NCBI RefSeq assembly: GCF_001922305.1
Contig: NZ_CP018839.1
Location: 372,001 to 436,000 of the forward strand
DNA length: 64,000 nucleotides
Reading direction: 5' to 3'
Origin: Thauera chlorobenzoica
GTDB taxonomy: Bacteria; Pseudomonadota; Gammaproteobacteria; Burkholderiales; Rhodocyclaceae
Part shown: positions 1 through 8,406 of the stretch, one piece after another
How positions within the stretch are numbered: the stretch's first letter is position 1
Layout of the letters: every line of letters starts with the position of its first letter
The notes under the pieces: model-generated
Database searches by the model: none
The model's input: only the letters and a program-made list of their open reading frames with translations
Told to the model about the DNA's origin: nothing
Made by a program: the position numbers and the translations under genes

Positions 1-227
1 ACGTTGCAGGGCGTGGCGCCGTAGATGTCGGTGAGCATCAGTACGCCGTGGCCGTCGTTCACCCAGCCGAGCATCGTGCGCGCGGTGGGGAGGATGTCGA
101 GCGGGTCGTCCTGGGCCGACAGGCCGAGCTGGGCGATCTGCGGTGGACGCTGGTTCAGCACGTGGCAGGCGCACTGGATCAGGGATTCGCCGAGGGTGCC
201 GTGGGTTATCAGGAAAATGCCGATCAT
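1..227 (-). CDS. PTS EIIA component, mannose/fructose type (3' end outside window)
   Basis: The first 75 codons are visible and the gene runs off the left edge. The N-terminus reads MIGIFLITHGTLGES, the EIIA-Man fold start, with His9 in the position of the phosphorylated histidine. Later the stretch LMLTDIYGATPCN matches the family's conserved TDxxGGTP-like loop. The ATG at 227 is preceded by a good purine-rich ribosome site (GGAGAGAGG). In proteobacteria without sugar-importing EIIBC such EIIA proteins usually sit beside ptsH and ptsI in a regulatory phosphorelay; the neighbours here are outside the window, so that role is inference. Confidence 0.85.
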   Translation of the reverse strand, partial: MIGIFLITHGTLGESLIQCACHVLNQRPPQIAQLGLSAQDDPLDILPTARTMLGWVNDGHGVLMLTDIYGATPCN

Positions 228-468
228 GTCCTCTCTCCGCCGGACATGATTCTAGCCGAGTCGCCGGCGGCCGTGCCGAAGTGGCGAGCGCGGCGCATTC
301 ACGGGGCCGGCGCAAGCGCCTGCTCAATGACATCGGGTTTGGAAATGGAGGCGCGGGGCAAGGTGTGCCTCCATTTGCGTAAAACATATTTTCAGAAATG
401 ATAAAATCTACGGCCCGATCGCCTGCAGCCCCGCGCTGGTGCGGGTGCCGAAACGACAAGGAGCCGAG

Positions 469-2100
469 ATGGCAGAGAGCAGGGATCCGATGTCCCCTGA
501 CGGCGCGGTCAACCCGATCGACACCGACTACAAGGTTGGCCAGGACAACATCATCGTCAATGTCGGCCCCTTCGGGCTCGACATCCACAACCGCGTGTTC
601 GCGATCTCCGGCCTGCTGGTGGTTGCCTTCGTCGTCCTGACGCTGGCGTTCCAGAACCAGGTCGAGCCGCTATTCACCGCCATGCGCGGGTGGCTGACCT
701 CGAACCTCGAGGGCTTTTTCATCGCCTCCGGCAACCTCTTCGTGCTGGTCTGCCTGGGCCTGGCCATCTCGCCGCTCGGCAAGGTGCGTCTGGGGGGCAC
801 CGAGGCGACGCCCGACTACACCTACCTGGGCTGGTTTTCGATGTTGTTCGCCGCCGGCATGGGGATCGGCCTGATGTTCTTCGGCGTCTCCGAACCGCTG
901 TCGCACTTCGGCAGTGCGTTCGGCGGGACGACGGTCGAAAACGGCGTGCGCACCGACTGGGCGCCGCTCGGTGCGGCGGCGGGCGACGCCGCGGCGGCGA
1001 CCCGCCTCGCGATGGCGGCGACGATCTACCACTGGGCGCTGCATCCGTGGGCGATGTATGCCACGATCGCGCTCGGCCTGGCCTTGTTCTCGTTCAACAA
1101 GGGCCTGCCGCTGACCGTGCGTTCGGTGTTCTACCCGCTGCTCGGCGAGCGCGTGTGGGGCTGGCCGGGCCACGTCATCGACATCCTTGCAGTGCTGGCG
1201 ACGCTGTTCGGCCTGGCGACCTCGCTCGGCTACGGCGCGGCGCAGGCCAGCTCCGGGCTGCACTTCCTGTTCGACGTGCCGCTCGGCAACACCACCCAGA
1301 TCGTGCTGGTGATCGGCATTACCGCGATCGCACTGTTTTCGGTGGTCGCCGGTCTCGACGCCGGGGTCAAGCGCCTGTCCGAGATCAACATGATCCTGGC
1401 CGTGCTGCTGATGCTGTTCGTGATCGCGGTCGGTCCGACGTCGGACATCCTCGGCGGCTTCTTCGCCAACCTCGGCGCCTATGTCCAGCACCTGCCGGCG
1501 TTGTCCAACCCGGTCGGGCGCGAGGATGCCAACTTCTCTCAAGGCTGGACCGCCTTCTACTGGGCGTGGTGGATCTCGTGGTCGCCCTTCGTCGGCATGT
1601 TCATCGCGCGCGTGTCGCGCGGGCGCACGGTGCGTGAGTTCATCCTCTCGGTGCTGATCGTGCCGTCGCTCGCCTGCGTGCTGTGGATGACGGTGTTCGG
1701 CGAGACCGCGATCCTGCAGTTCGTGCGCGACGGCTACGCGGCGGCCACCGAGGCCGAACTGCCGCTGCAGCTGTTTACCATGCTCGATGCGCTGCCGCTC
1801 GCCTCGATCACGTCCTTCCTTGCGATCGTGCTGGTGGTGGTGTTCTTCGTGACCTCGTCGGACTCCGGCTCGCTGGTGATCGACGTCATCGCCGCCGGCG
1901 GCAAGGTCGATGCGCCGCTGCCGCAGCGCGTGTTCTGGTGCGCATTCGAAGGCCTGGTGGCGATCGCGCTGATCCTCGGCGGCGGCCTGGTGGCGCTGCA
2001 GGCGATGGCGGTGTCGACCGGCCTGCCGTTTACCATCGTGCTGCTGATGTCGGCGGTGGCGGTGATCAAGGGCCTGGCTTCGGAGCCGCGCGCAGGCTGA
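469..2100 (+). CDS. BCCT-family betaine/carnitine/choline transporter
   Basis: This 543-residue inner-membrane protein has about twelve hydrophobic segments and two BCCT signatures: GMGIGLMFFGVSEPLSHF near residue 128, where glycine betaine carriers bind Na+ and substrate, and the Trp-rich WAWWISWSPFVGMFIARVSRGR near residue 368. It imports quaternary ammonium osmolytes by Na+ or H+ symport; the exact substrate cannot be read from sequence. It ends shortly after the last membrane segment, so it lacks the long regulatory C-terminal tail of BetP. The ATG at 469 is preferred over an in-frame GTG at 439 because AAGGAG lies 5 bases upstream. Two unrelated signalling/nuclease genes follow on the same strand. 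Confidence 0.93.
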   Translation: MAESRDPMSPDGAVNPIDTDYKVGQDNIIVNVGPFGLDIHNRVFAISGLLVVAFVVLTLAFQNQVEPLFTAMRGWLTSNLEGFFIASGNLFVLVCLGLAISPLGKVRLGGTEATPDYTYLGWFSMLFAAGMGIGLMFFGVSEPLSHFGSAFGGTTVENGVRTDWAPLGAAAGDAAAATRLAMAATIYHWALHPWAMYATIALGLALFSFNKGLPLTVRSVFYPLLGERVWGWPGHVIDILAVLATLFGLATSLGYGAAQASSGLHFLFDVPLGNTTQIVLVIGITAIALFSVVAGLDAGVKRLSEINMILAVLLMLFVIAVGPTSDILGGFFANLGAYVQHLPALSNPVGREDANFSQGWTAFYWAWWISWSPFVGMFIARVSRGRTVREFILSVLIVPSLACVLWMTVFGETAILQFVRDGYAAATEAELPLQLFTMLDALPLASITSFLAIVLVVVFFVTSSDSGSLVIDVIAAGGKVDAPLPQRVFWCAFEGLVAIALILGGGLVALQAMAVSTGLPFTIVLLMSAVAVIKGLASEPRAG

Positions 2101-2211
2101 GGCCAGCGGGCGGTCGCAGAGCCGTCGCCGGCGCGGGGCTGCGCGCGGGAGCGGAGCTGGCGCATCATGCGCGGGGGCGCCGCCGCTTCACCGACAACCG
2201 GAACCGCAGCC

Positions 2212-4089
2212 ATGCAGGTCGAACAGCTCGAAATCCTCGATTTTCTCCGTGCCCACCCGCCCTTCGACGAGCTCCCCGAAGAGGTGCTGCAGCGCGTGGC
2301 TGCGGCGGTTGATGTGCGCTACTACAAGGCGGGTGAGCAGATCGTCGAATTCGGCCAGGTCGCCGAATTCTGGCACGTGGTGCGCAGCGGCGCGGTGGAA
2401 GTCTTCCGCCGCAACGGTGCGCTCTACAACCGCCTCACCGCCGGCGGCTATTTCGGCGAGTTCGGCCTGCTGCGCAACGGCCGGGTGCGCTTTCCGGTCG
2501 CGGCGCTGGAAGACACGCTGCTCTACCTCATTCCGCGCGAGCTGTTCGCCGAGCTGTTCGACCAGCACGAGCGCTTCGCCGACCTGGTCGAGGTCGAGGA
2601 CCGCACCCGCTTGCGCCAGGTGATGTCGCGGCGCGAGGACGCCAACGATCCGCTGTCGGCCACCGTCGCCACCCTGGTCGGGCGCCCGGCGGTGACGCTC
2701 GCCAGCACCGCCAGCGCGCGCGAGCTGGCGCAGCGCATGAGCGAGGAGGGCGTGTCCTCGTTGCTGGTCCTCGACGCCAACCCGGACGTACCCGAGCTGC
2801 CGCTGCTCGCCGGCATCGTCACCGACCGCGACCTGCGCACCCGCCTGGTCGCCCCCGGCCTGCCCTACGACACCCCGGTGGCGGAAGTCATGTCGCGCGG
2901 GGTGGTCGCGGTGAACCACAACCAGCTCGTGTTCGAGGCCATGCTGGCGATGCTGCGCCACAACGTGCATCACCTGCCGGTGCTGAAAAACCAGCGTCCG
3001 CTGGGGGTGATCGCGCTCTCCGACATCATCCGCTACGAGTCGCGCAACAGCCTGTTTGTGGTCGGCAGCATCTTCCGCCAGCCGTCGGTGGACGAGCTCG
3101 TCGCCCTGGTGCCCGAGGTGCGCGCCTGTTTCGTGCGCATGGTCGGCGAGGACGCCAGCTCGCACATGGTGGGCAGTGCGATGGCGGCGATCGGGCGCAG
3201 CTTCAAGCAGCGCCTGCTCGAACTGGCCGAAGCCGAGCTCGGCCCGCCGCCGGTGCCGTACTGCTTCCTCGCCCTGGGCTCGATGGCGCGCCAGGAGCAG
3301 ATGATCGTCACCGACCAGGACAACGCCCTGGTGCTCGACAACCGCTTCGACCCGGGGCAGCACGACGCCTACTTCAAGGCGCTCGCCGCCTTCGTCTGCG
3401 ACGGCCTCGCGCGCTGCGGCTACACCTACTGCAGCGGCGGGGTGATGGCGACCAACGCGCGCTGGCGCCAGCCTTTGCGCGTGTGGGAGCGCACCTTCAG
3501 CGACTGGATCGAGCGTCCCACGCCGGAGTCGCTGCTCGACGCCGGCATCTTCTTCGATCTCGACGGCGTGTGGGGGCGCATCGAATGGGCGGTGCGCCTG
3601 CGTGAGCTGATCGCGCGCAAGGCCAGGGGCGATTCGCGCTTTCTTGCCTGCATGGCGCGCAATGCCTTGCTGCGCACGCCGCCGCTGGGCTTCTTCAAGG
3701 ACTTCGTGGTCGAATCCGACGGCCGCCACACGCGCGCGATCAACATCAAGCGCCGCGGTACCGCGCCGCTCGCCGACCTGGTACGGGTGCATGCGCTGGC
3801 GATCGGGTCGCAGGCGCTGAACTCCTTCGAGCGCCTGAAGGACATCATCGACGCCGCGATCCTGCCGCTCGGGCGCGGGCAGGATCTGTACGACGCGCTC
3901 GAATTCATCTCGATGGTGCGCGCCCGCCATCAGGCCGAAGACCTCGCCGCCGGAGTCGAGCCGGACAACGGCATCGACCCCGAGAACCTGTCCGAATTCG
4001 AACGCAAGAGCCTGCGCGACGCCTTCCTGATCCTCGGCAACGCGCAGAAATTCGTCAAGTACCGCTACCAGCCCGGGCGGGTGGGGTAG
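2212..4089 (+). CDS. cNMP-binding / CBS pair / DUF294 nucleotidyltransferase-like protein
   Basis: The 625-residue protein has a cyclic-nucleotide-binding-like domain (about residues 10-125), a tandem CBS domain pair (about 155-275), a DUF294 nucleotidyltransferase-like domain (about 300-440) and a DUF294 C-terminal helical domain (about 465-615). The nucleotidyltransferase signature is visible as ALGSMARQEQMIVTDQD, with the GS and DxD residues of GlnD-type enzymes. No uridylylation target is known for this family, so a nucleotide-sensing role is inferred. It sits 112 bp after the BCCT gene and 22 bp before a DEDDh exonuclease, suggesting one transcript. The ATG at 2212 is preferred to the one at 2167, which would only add a low-complexity leader. 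Confidence 0.88.
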   Translation: MQVEQLEILDFLRAHPPFDELPEEVLQRVAAAVDVRYYKAGEQIVEFGQVAEFWHVVRSGAVEVFRRNGALYNRLTAGGYFGEFGLLRNGRVRFPVAALEDTLLYLIPRELFAELFDQHERFADLVEVEDRTRLRQVMSRREDANDPLSATVATLVGRPAVTLASTASARELAQRMSEEGVSSLLVLDANPDVPELPLLAGIVTDRDLRTRLVAPGLPYDTPVAEVMSRGVVAVNHNQLVFEAMLAMLRHNVHHLPVLKNQRPLGVIALSDIIRYESRNSLFVVGSIFRQPSVDELVALVPEVRACFVRMVGEDASSHMVGSAMAAIGRSFKQRLLELAEAELGPPPVPYCFLALGSMARQEQMIVTDQDNALVLDNRFDPGQHDAYFKALAAFVCDGLARCGYTYCSGGVMATNARWRQPLRVWERTFSDWIERPTPESLLDAGIFFDLDGVWGRIEWAVRLRELIARKARGDSRFLACMARNALLRTPPLGFFKDFVVESDGRHTRAINIKRRGTAPLADLVRVHALAIGSQALNSFERLKDIIDAAILPLGRGQDLYDALEFISMVRARHQAEDLAAGVEPDNGIDPENLSEFERKSLRDAFLILGNAQKFVKYRYQPGRVG

Positions 4090-4111
4090 GCGGCGGAAGG
4101 GACGGGCATCG

Positions 4112-4879
4112 ATGCTGCATCTGGGCGACCTGCGTTCGTTGCAGGGCAAGCGAGAAGGCGGGCGCAGGACGGATGCGCAGGGGCCGGACTGGTCGCGGCG
4201 CTTCGCCGGGCTTGCCGCTGCGGCGCGCGACCCCCGGCTGCGCCGCTTCTATGCCGAGAGCCTGCCCGCGGCCGCCACGCCGATGGGCGAGGTGCCGATG
4301 GTGGCGGTGGATATCGAAACCACCGGGCTCGACCCGCGCCGCGACGGGATCGTCAGCATCGGGGCGATCCCGATGCGGCTCGACCGCATCCAGTCGAGCG
4401 CCTCGCACTACTGGGTGCTGCGTCCGCGTGCCAGACTCAATCCGGAGTCGGTCGTCATCCACGGGATCACCCACGCGCAGATCGAGGCGGCGCCGGATTT
4501 CGGCGCCATCCTCGGCGAGCTGCTGGCGGTCCTGGCCGGTCGCGTCGTCGTCGTGCACTGCCGCGAGATCGAGCGCGCTTTCCTGGACGCGGCGCTGCGG
4601 GCGTGTATCGGCGAAGGGATCGAGTTTCCGGTGATCGACACCATGGCGCTGGAGTCGCGTCTGCAGCGCCGGCCGCCGGCTGCTTGGCTGGCGCGCGTGT
4701 TCGGGCGCAGGCCCGCGCCGCTCTCGGTGCGCCTCGCCGACTGTCGCGCGCGCTATCGCCTGCCGCGCTATCGCGCCCACCATGCGCTCACCGACGCACT
4801 GGCCACCGCCGAGCTGCTGCAGGCGCAGCTTGCCCACCACTTCGGGCCCGAAGCCGCGGTGCGGACCTTATGGCAATGA
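4112..4879 (+). CDS. DEDDh 3'-5' exonuclease (DNA polymerase III epsilon-like)
   Basis: This 255-residue protein contains ExoI, VAVDIETTGLD (Asp and Glu metal ligands near residue 68), and ExoIII, HHALTDALATAELL (catalytic His and last Asp near residue 226). In the middle motif, where DnaQ proteins have a HNxxFD stretch, this protein reads VVHCREIERAFL, so the usual Asp is replaced. A similar change appears in other DUF294-linked members as far as I recall. It starts 22 bp after the DUF294 gene, with GGAAGGGA upstream of the ATG. About 90 residues precede the nuclease core without a recognisable domain. The substrate is unknown. Confidence 0.85.
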   Translation: MLHLGDLRSLQGKREGGRRTDAQGPDWSRRFAGLAAAARDPRLRRFYAESLPAAATPMGEVPMVAVDIETTGLDPRRDGIVSIGAIPMRLDRIQSSASHYWVLRPRARLNPESVVIHGITHAQIEAAPDFGAILGELLAVLAGRVVVVHCREIERAFLDAALRACIGEGIEFPVIDTMALESRLQRRPPAAWLARVFGRRPAPLSVRLADCRARYRLPRYRAHHALTDALATAELLQAQLAHHFGPEAAVRTLWQ

Positions 4880-4962
4880 GGATGCGGGCTGGCCGTCGTG
4901 TGCGGCACCGGCCGCAGCCCGGTGTCTGACGGGCTTACACGCGCGCGCCCGGGGCGGAGCGT

Positions 4963-5412
4963 TCAGGCCGAAACGTCGACCCGGCCCGGGCGTCGGCCGG
5001 GCTGGCCGTCGGCGCTGTAAGGCGTCTTTTCGGCGAGTTCGCGGATGAAGTCGAGGATGCGCTGGTTGCCGCGCATGCGGATCTGCAGCAGCTGTCCGCC
5101 CAGGGCGTTGAGGCGGGCGGCGTGCGCGGCCCGCTCCTGGAGGGCGAGCCAGTCGGCTTCGCAGCCCGCTTCCCGCGCCGCTTCGAGGGCACCGTCGAGC
5201 CCGGCGCCATAGCCCAGGTGCTGCTGCACGGCCTGGCGCCGTGTCTCGGTCCGGCCGAGAGGTTCGAGCACCGCCTGCTTGGCGCGGGCGAGTTCGACGA
5301 TCCGCTCGCCGTCGACCTGCTCGGCGGCGAGCGCACGCTGCTCTTGTTCGAGCAGGGCGATCAGGGCGTCGACGCGCTGGCGCTGGTCGACGAGAAGGCG
5401 CTGCAGGCTCAC
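4963..5412 (-). CDS. flgN: Flagellar export chaperone FlgN
   Basis: The 149-residue protein is predicted almost entirely helical and heptad-rich, as expected for the FlgN chaperone that carries the hook-junction proteins FlgK and FlgL to the export gate. Its ATG overlaps the flgM stop by 4 bases (ATGA), so translation is probably coupled. The two genes lie downstream of a sigma-28 promoter at 5743-5769. Identification rests on size, helicity and the invariant flgM-flgN pairing; primary sequence in this family is weakly conserved. It converges on the exonuclease gene. Confidence 0.88.
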   Translation of the reverse strand: MSLQRLLVDQRQRVDALIALLEQEQRALAAEQVDGERIVELARAKQAVLEPLGRTETRRQAVQQHLGYGAGLDGALEAAREAGCEADWLALQERAAHAARLNALGGQLLQIRMRGNQRILDFIRELAEKTPYSADGQPGRRPGRVDVSA

Positions 5413-5705
5413 GCCCCGCTCTTGCCCTGGAGAAGTTCGCTGACGCTCTCGAGCAGGCGGTCGGCGATGCGCGCGGGGTCGATCGCGAGGCGGCCTTCGC
5501 GGATCGCTTCGCGCAGTTCGGCGACGCGGACGGGGTCGATGTCCTGGCGGCCGTCGGTGGCGCGCTGGCTCAGGTGCGAGATCGCGGCCGGGGTGCCGGC
5601 CTCGCGCGGCGCTGCGGCCGCGGCGCCGCGCGGGCGCGCCGCATCGTCGGCCGGCTGTACGCCCTGGCCGCCGCGGACGAGTGGACTTTGAGTATTGATC
5701 TTCAC
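5409..5705 (-). CDS. flgM: Anti-sigma-28 factor FlgM
   Basis: The 98-residue protein starts MKINTQSP and has the flexible, Ala/Arg-rich N-terminal half typical of FlgM. The C-terminal half contains the sigma-binding helices (DPVRVAELREAIREGRLAIDPARIADRLL). FlgM holds FliA inactive until the hook is finished, then is exported. The gene carries its own FliA-type promoter 38 bp upstream, so FlgM would be produced under the sigma factor it inhibits, a feedback known from enteric bacteria. fliA itself is not in this window. Confidence 0.93.
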   Translation of the reverse strand: MKINTQSPLVRGGQGVQPADDAARPRGAAAAAPREAGTPAAISHLSQRATDGRQDIDPVRVAELREAIREGRLAIDPARIADRLLESVSELLQGKSGA

Positions 5706-5742
5706 GATGAAGCCTCGTAATTCGCAGTGTTGTCGATCTTGA

Positions 5743-5769
5743 TCATCGGCAAGGCGCCCTCGAACTTTA
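5743..5769 (-). promoter_or_regulatory. Sigma-28 (FliA) promoter of flgMN
   Basis: Read on the minus strand the site is TAAAGTTC, 11 bases, GCCGATGA, against the FliA consensus TAAAGTTT-N11-GCCGATAA. Two mismatches in 16 positions with exact spacing, 38 bp before flgM. Confidence 0.88.
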
Positions 5770-5799
5770 GGCGATCGCCGCGGCCCGTGCCAGTGGGGC

Positions 5800-6528
5800 T
5801 CAGTGGGGCGTCTGGAAGCTGATCGCCAGCACGCCGGCGCCGATCACTTCGGCGTGCACGATTTCGTCCTTGCCGAAACGCACCCGCACCCGTTCGCCGT
5901 GCCCACCCGGCTCGAGCGCCGTGCCTTCGCGGCGGACGTGAAAGCGCTCGCCCCGCGCCTCCACGACGACGCGCTGGCCGCGTTCGACCAGCGGCACGGT
6001 GCGGAACTGGTGCGCCTGCAGCGGTGTGTCGGCGGCGAGCCGGCGCTGGGCCTGGCGCCCGACAAGCTCTGCGGCGATGCGCACGATGTCGCGCGGCAGC
6101 GCCGACAGCTCGCCGCGCTGCTCGCGCAGGGCGTCGGCGGCCACGATCTCGCCGGCGGCGATGTCGCGGGCGGCGACCCAGTAGCGGCCGTTGATCCGCA
6201 CTTCGGCCTGCAGATAGCGCACATGGCGCGGCTCGCCGTCGCAGCGCACACCCACCGCGACCCGTCCGAGCACGCGCTGCGCGGGGGCGGACAGGAACGG
6301 CTCGGGGGCGGTGCAGGGCGGCAGGCTGGCAGCGGAAGCAAAGACCTCGACCTCGACCTCGTCGCCGTCGACCGCGGCGCGCTCGGTCAGGAAGGCCTGC
6401 ACCCGGGCGTGGAGGACGTGCTCCGCGCCCGGGTCTTGCGCCACCGCGCTGGTGCACAGCGCGAGCGCGGTCACCAGCCCCGCCATGCGCCGCATCGGGC
6501 GCAGGGCGGGATGCGTGCGGAGGGGCAT
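5800..6528 (-). CDS. flgA: Flagellar basal body P-ring assembly chaperone FlgA
   Basis: FlgA is the periplasmic chaperone for FlgI. The protein has a basic N-terminus followed by MAGLVTALALCTSAVAQ, a signal peptide with probable cleavage after AVA. The C-terminal SAF-like half is visible in AARDIAAGEIVAADAL and GQRVVVEARG. From the ATG at 6528 it is 242 residues. Other in-frame ATGs at 6567 and 6495 are possible, and none has a clear ribosome site. flgA is divergent from flgB, separated by about 270 bp that should hold both promoters. Confidence 0.9.
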   Translation of the reverse strand: MPLRTHPALRPMRRMAGLVTALALCTSAVAQDPGAEHVLHARVQAFLTERAAVDGDEVEVEVFASAASLPPCTAPEPFLSAPAQRVLGRVAVGVRCDGEPRHVRYLQAEVRINGRYWVAARDIAAGEIVAADALREQRGELSALPRDIVRIAAELVGRQAQRRLAADTPLQAHQFRTVPLVERGQRVVVEARGERFHVRREGTALEPGGHGERVRVRFGKDEIVHAEVIGAGVLAISFQTPH

Positions 6529-6751
6529 CGGCGGTTCGGACGATCGGGCGGCAGGCGGGTGGGGCATCGGCCAGGCGGCACGGGGCGGGCGGGAGCGTCT
6601 GGGTGACGAGAGTCCGCGCGGGCGTGCCGGAATGTGGGGCAGGGAGGAAAACAGACCGCCATTGTGCCAGCCGCGGCGGCGGATGCAAAAGCACCGAACT
6701 GCTCCTGCAAACCCCGGCTGTTCCCCTCTTTGGGTTGGCGCTGCGGCGGCT

Positions 6752-6770
6752 ATTCTGGCCCGACTGGAAT
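6752..6770 (+). promoter_or_regulatory. Weak sigma-54-like element upstream of flgB
   Basis: TTGGCGCTGCGGCGGCTAT keeps the GG-N10-GC spacing and the TTGGC of a -24/-12 promoter, but the -12 half is CGGCT instead of TTGCA. It is the only promoter-like sequence I could see before flgB. FlhDC is encoded in the same window, so a sigma-70/FlhDC promoter is at least as likely. Confidence 0.2.
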
Positions 6771-6794
6771 TTTGTGCAACGTGGGGATCCCGTC

Positions 6795-7199
6795 GTGACC
6801 GACCGCCTGGAAGAAGCGCTCAACCACCATCGACAAGCCCTGTCGTTGCGCCACGAGCGGCAGAAGATCCTCGCCGCCAACATCGCCAACGCCGACACCC
6901 CCGGGTTCAAGGCGCGCGATATCGACTTCCGCACCGAATTCGCCGCCGCCCTCGGGCGGCGCGGCGGGCGCCTCGAACTCGCCGCCACCGCGCCCGGTCA
7001 CCTTGCCCGCCGCGGGGCGCCGGCGGCGGTGGGCGAAGTGCTGTACCGGGTGCCCGACCAGGCCAGCCTCGATGGCAACACCGTCGATATGGACCGCGAG
7101 CGCAGCGCCTTCGCCGACAACTCGGTGCGTTACCAGGCCGCGCTGACGTTGCTCAATCAGCGTATCCAGGGCCTCAAGGGCGCGATGGCGCCCGAATGA
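6795..7199 (+). CDS. flgB: Flagellar basal body rod protein FlgB
   Basis: FlgB forms the proximal rod. The 134-residue protein has the rod-family N-terminal motif (LRHERQKILAANIANADTPGFKARD) and a matching C-terminal helix (RYQAALTLLNQRIQGLKGAM). The start is the GTG at 6795, with GTGGGGA upstream. Longer in-frame readings from 6603 would add an unrelated, low-complexity leader. It opens a flgBCDEFGHIJ run with very short gaps. Confidence 0.95.
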   Translation: MTDRLEEALNHHRQALSLRHERQKILAANIANADTPGFKARDIDFRTEFAAALGRRGGRLELAATAPGHLARRGAPAAVGEVLYRVPDQASLDGNTVDMDRERSAFADNSVRYQAALTLLNQRIQGLKGAMAPE

Positions 7200-7225
7200 G
7201 ATCAACCTAGAGGGGAATCGTCGCC

Positions 7226-7630
7226 ATGACGATGTTTTCGATATTCGACATTTCCGCTTCGGCGCTGTCGGCCCAGGCGAAGCGCATGAACGTGTCGGCG
7301 AGCAATCTCGCCAACGCCGACAGCGTCACCGGCCCCGACGGCCAGCCCTACCGTGCCCGCCAGGTCGTGTTCGAGACCGTCGCGGCGCAGGCCGGGGTCG
7401 GCGGCGTGCGCGTCAAGGAAGTCATCGACGACCCCTCGCCGATGCGTATGGAGTACCGTCCGGAGCATCCGCTGGCCAATGGCGAAGGCTACGTCACCAT
7501 GCCCAACGTCGATCCGGTGCATGAAATGGTCAACATGATCTCGGCTTCGCGCGCCTATCAGGCGAACGTCGAAATCATGAACACGAGCAAGCAGCTGATG
7601 CTCAAGACCCTGACCCTGGGCGAGGGCTGA
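7226..7630 (+). CDS. flgC: Flagellar basal body rod protein FlgC
   Basis: Proximal rod protein of 134 residues, the family's usual size. It carries the rod motif [19 protein letters not shown] near the N-terminus and the FlgC C-terminal [21 protein letters not shown] strong AGGGGAA ribosome site precedes the ATG. It lies 26 bp after flgB and 5 bp before flgD. Confidence 0.97.
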   Translation: MTMFSIFDISASALSAQAKRMNVSASNLANADSVTGPDGQPYRARQVVFETVAAQAGVGGVRVKEVIDDPSPMRMEYRPEHPLANGEGYVTMPNVDPVHEMVNMISASRAYQANVEIMNTSKQLMLKTLTLGEG

Positions 7631-7635
7631 TTCCC

Positions 7636-8322
7636 ATGAGCACCACCATCGACACTTCCGTCCTGAGCACGCTCAACCACAGCGCAACGGCTGCCGCCCG
7701 TCAGTCCGCGGAGCTGCGTGACAGCTTCATGACGATGCTGACCACCCAGCTGAAGAACCAGAACCCGCTCGACCCGATGGACAACGCGGAGATGACTTCG
7801 CAGCTCGCGCAGATCAACACCGTCAGCGGCATCGAGGAGCTCAATCGCACCCTGGAGCTGATCTCCACCCAGATCGAGGCCAGCGGCATGCTCGAAGCGG
7901 CCTCCCTGATCGGCAAGGGCGTGCTCGTGCCGGGCGACCGCGTGCTGCTCGATCACGACGCCGATGGCGTCCCGGCGTCCACGCCGTTCGGCATCGAGCT
8001 GGCCGGGCCCGCCGACAATCTCGCCGTTTCGATCATCGATGCGGGGGGGCAGGTGGTCAATCGCTACGAACTGGGCGCCGTCGATGCCGGGATGGAAACC
8101 TTCACCTGGGACGGCCTCAACAGCCAGGGAGCGGCGGCGGCGCCGGGCGCCTACCGGGTGCAGGTCGAAGCCCTGCAGGGCGACAAGGCGGTCGAAATCA
8201 GCACCTTCAACTACGCGCTGGTCGGCGGCGTGGTGCCGGTGGGCGACAAAGGCGGCTTCCTGCTCGATCTGGGCGCCATCTACGGTCAGGTCGAATTCGG
8301 CGCGGTCAAGCAGATTCTCTGA
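7636..8322 (+). CDS. flgD: Flagellar hook assembly protein FlgD
   Basis: FlgD is the hook cap and scaffold. The 228-residue protein has the N-terminal signature FMTMLTTQLKNQNPLDPMDN (residues 32-51), then the Tudor-like and FnIII-like domains of the C-terminal half (FTWDGLNSQGAAAAPGAYRV). It starts 5 bp after flgC, so translation is probably coupled. Confidence 0.96.
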   Translation: MSTTIDTSVLSTLNHSATAAARQSAELRDSFMTMLTTQLKNQNPLDPMDNAEMTSQLAQINTVSGIEELNRTLELISTQIEASGMLEAASLIGKGVLVPGDRVLLDHDADGVPASTPFGIELAGPADNLAVSIIDAGGQVVNRYELGAVDAGMETFTWDGLNSQGAAAAPGAYRVQVEALQGDKAVEISTFNYALVGGVVPVGDKGGFLLDLGAIYGQVEFGAVKQIL

Positions 8323-8406
8323 AGCCGGTCTTTTTCATCAATGCAGTCGGGGACGGGGCGGCGGCCCATGGATGGCCAGCCGGTTCTCCGCATCGAGGAG
8401 CGATAA

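Noticed and set aside
228..468. Sigma-70 promoter for the BCCT gene (TTGCGT ... TAAAAT near 378-408)
   Set aside because: The spacing is about 21 bases, too long; the AT-rich stretch is suggestive but not good enough to annotate.
2188..4149. Long open frame on the minus strand (653 codons)
   Set aside because: It mirrors the DUF294 gene; its His/Arg/Gln-rich product has no domain and is a shadow of G+C-rich codon bias.
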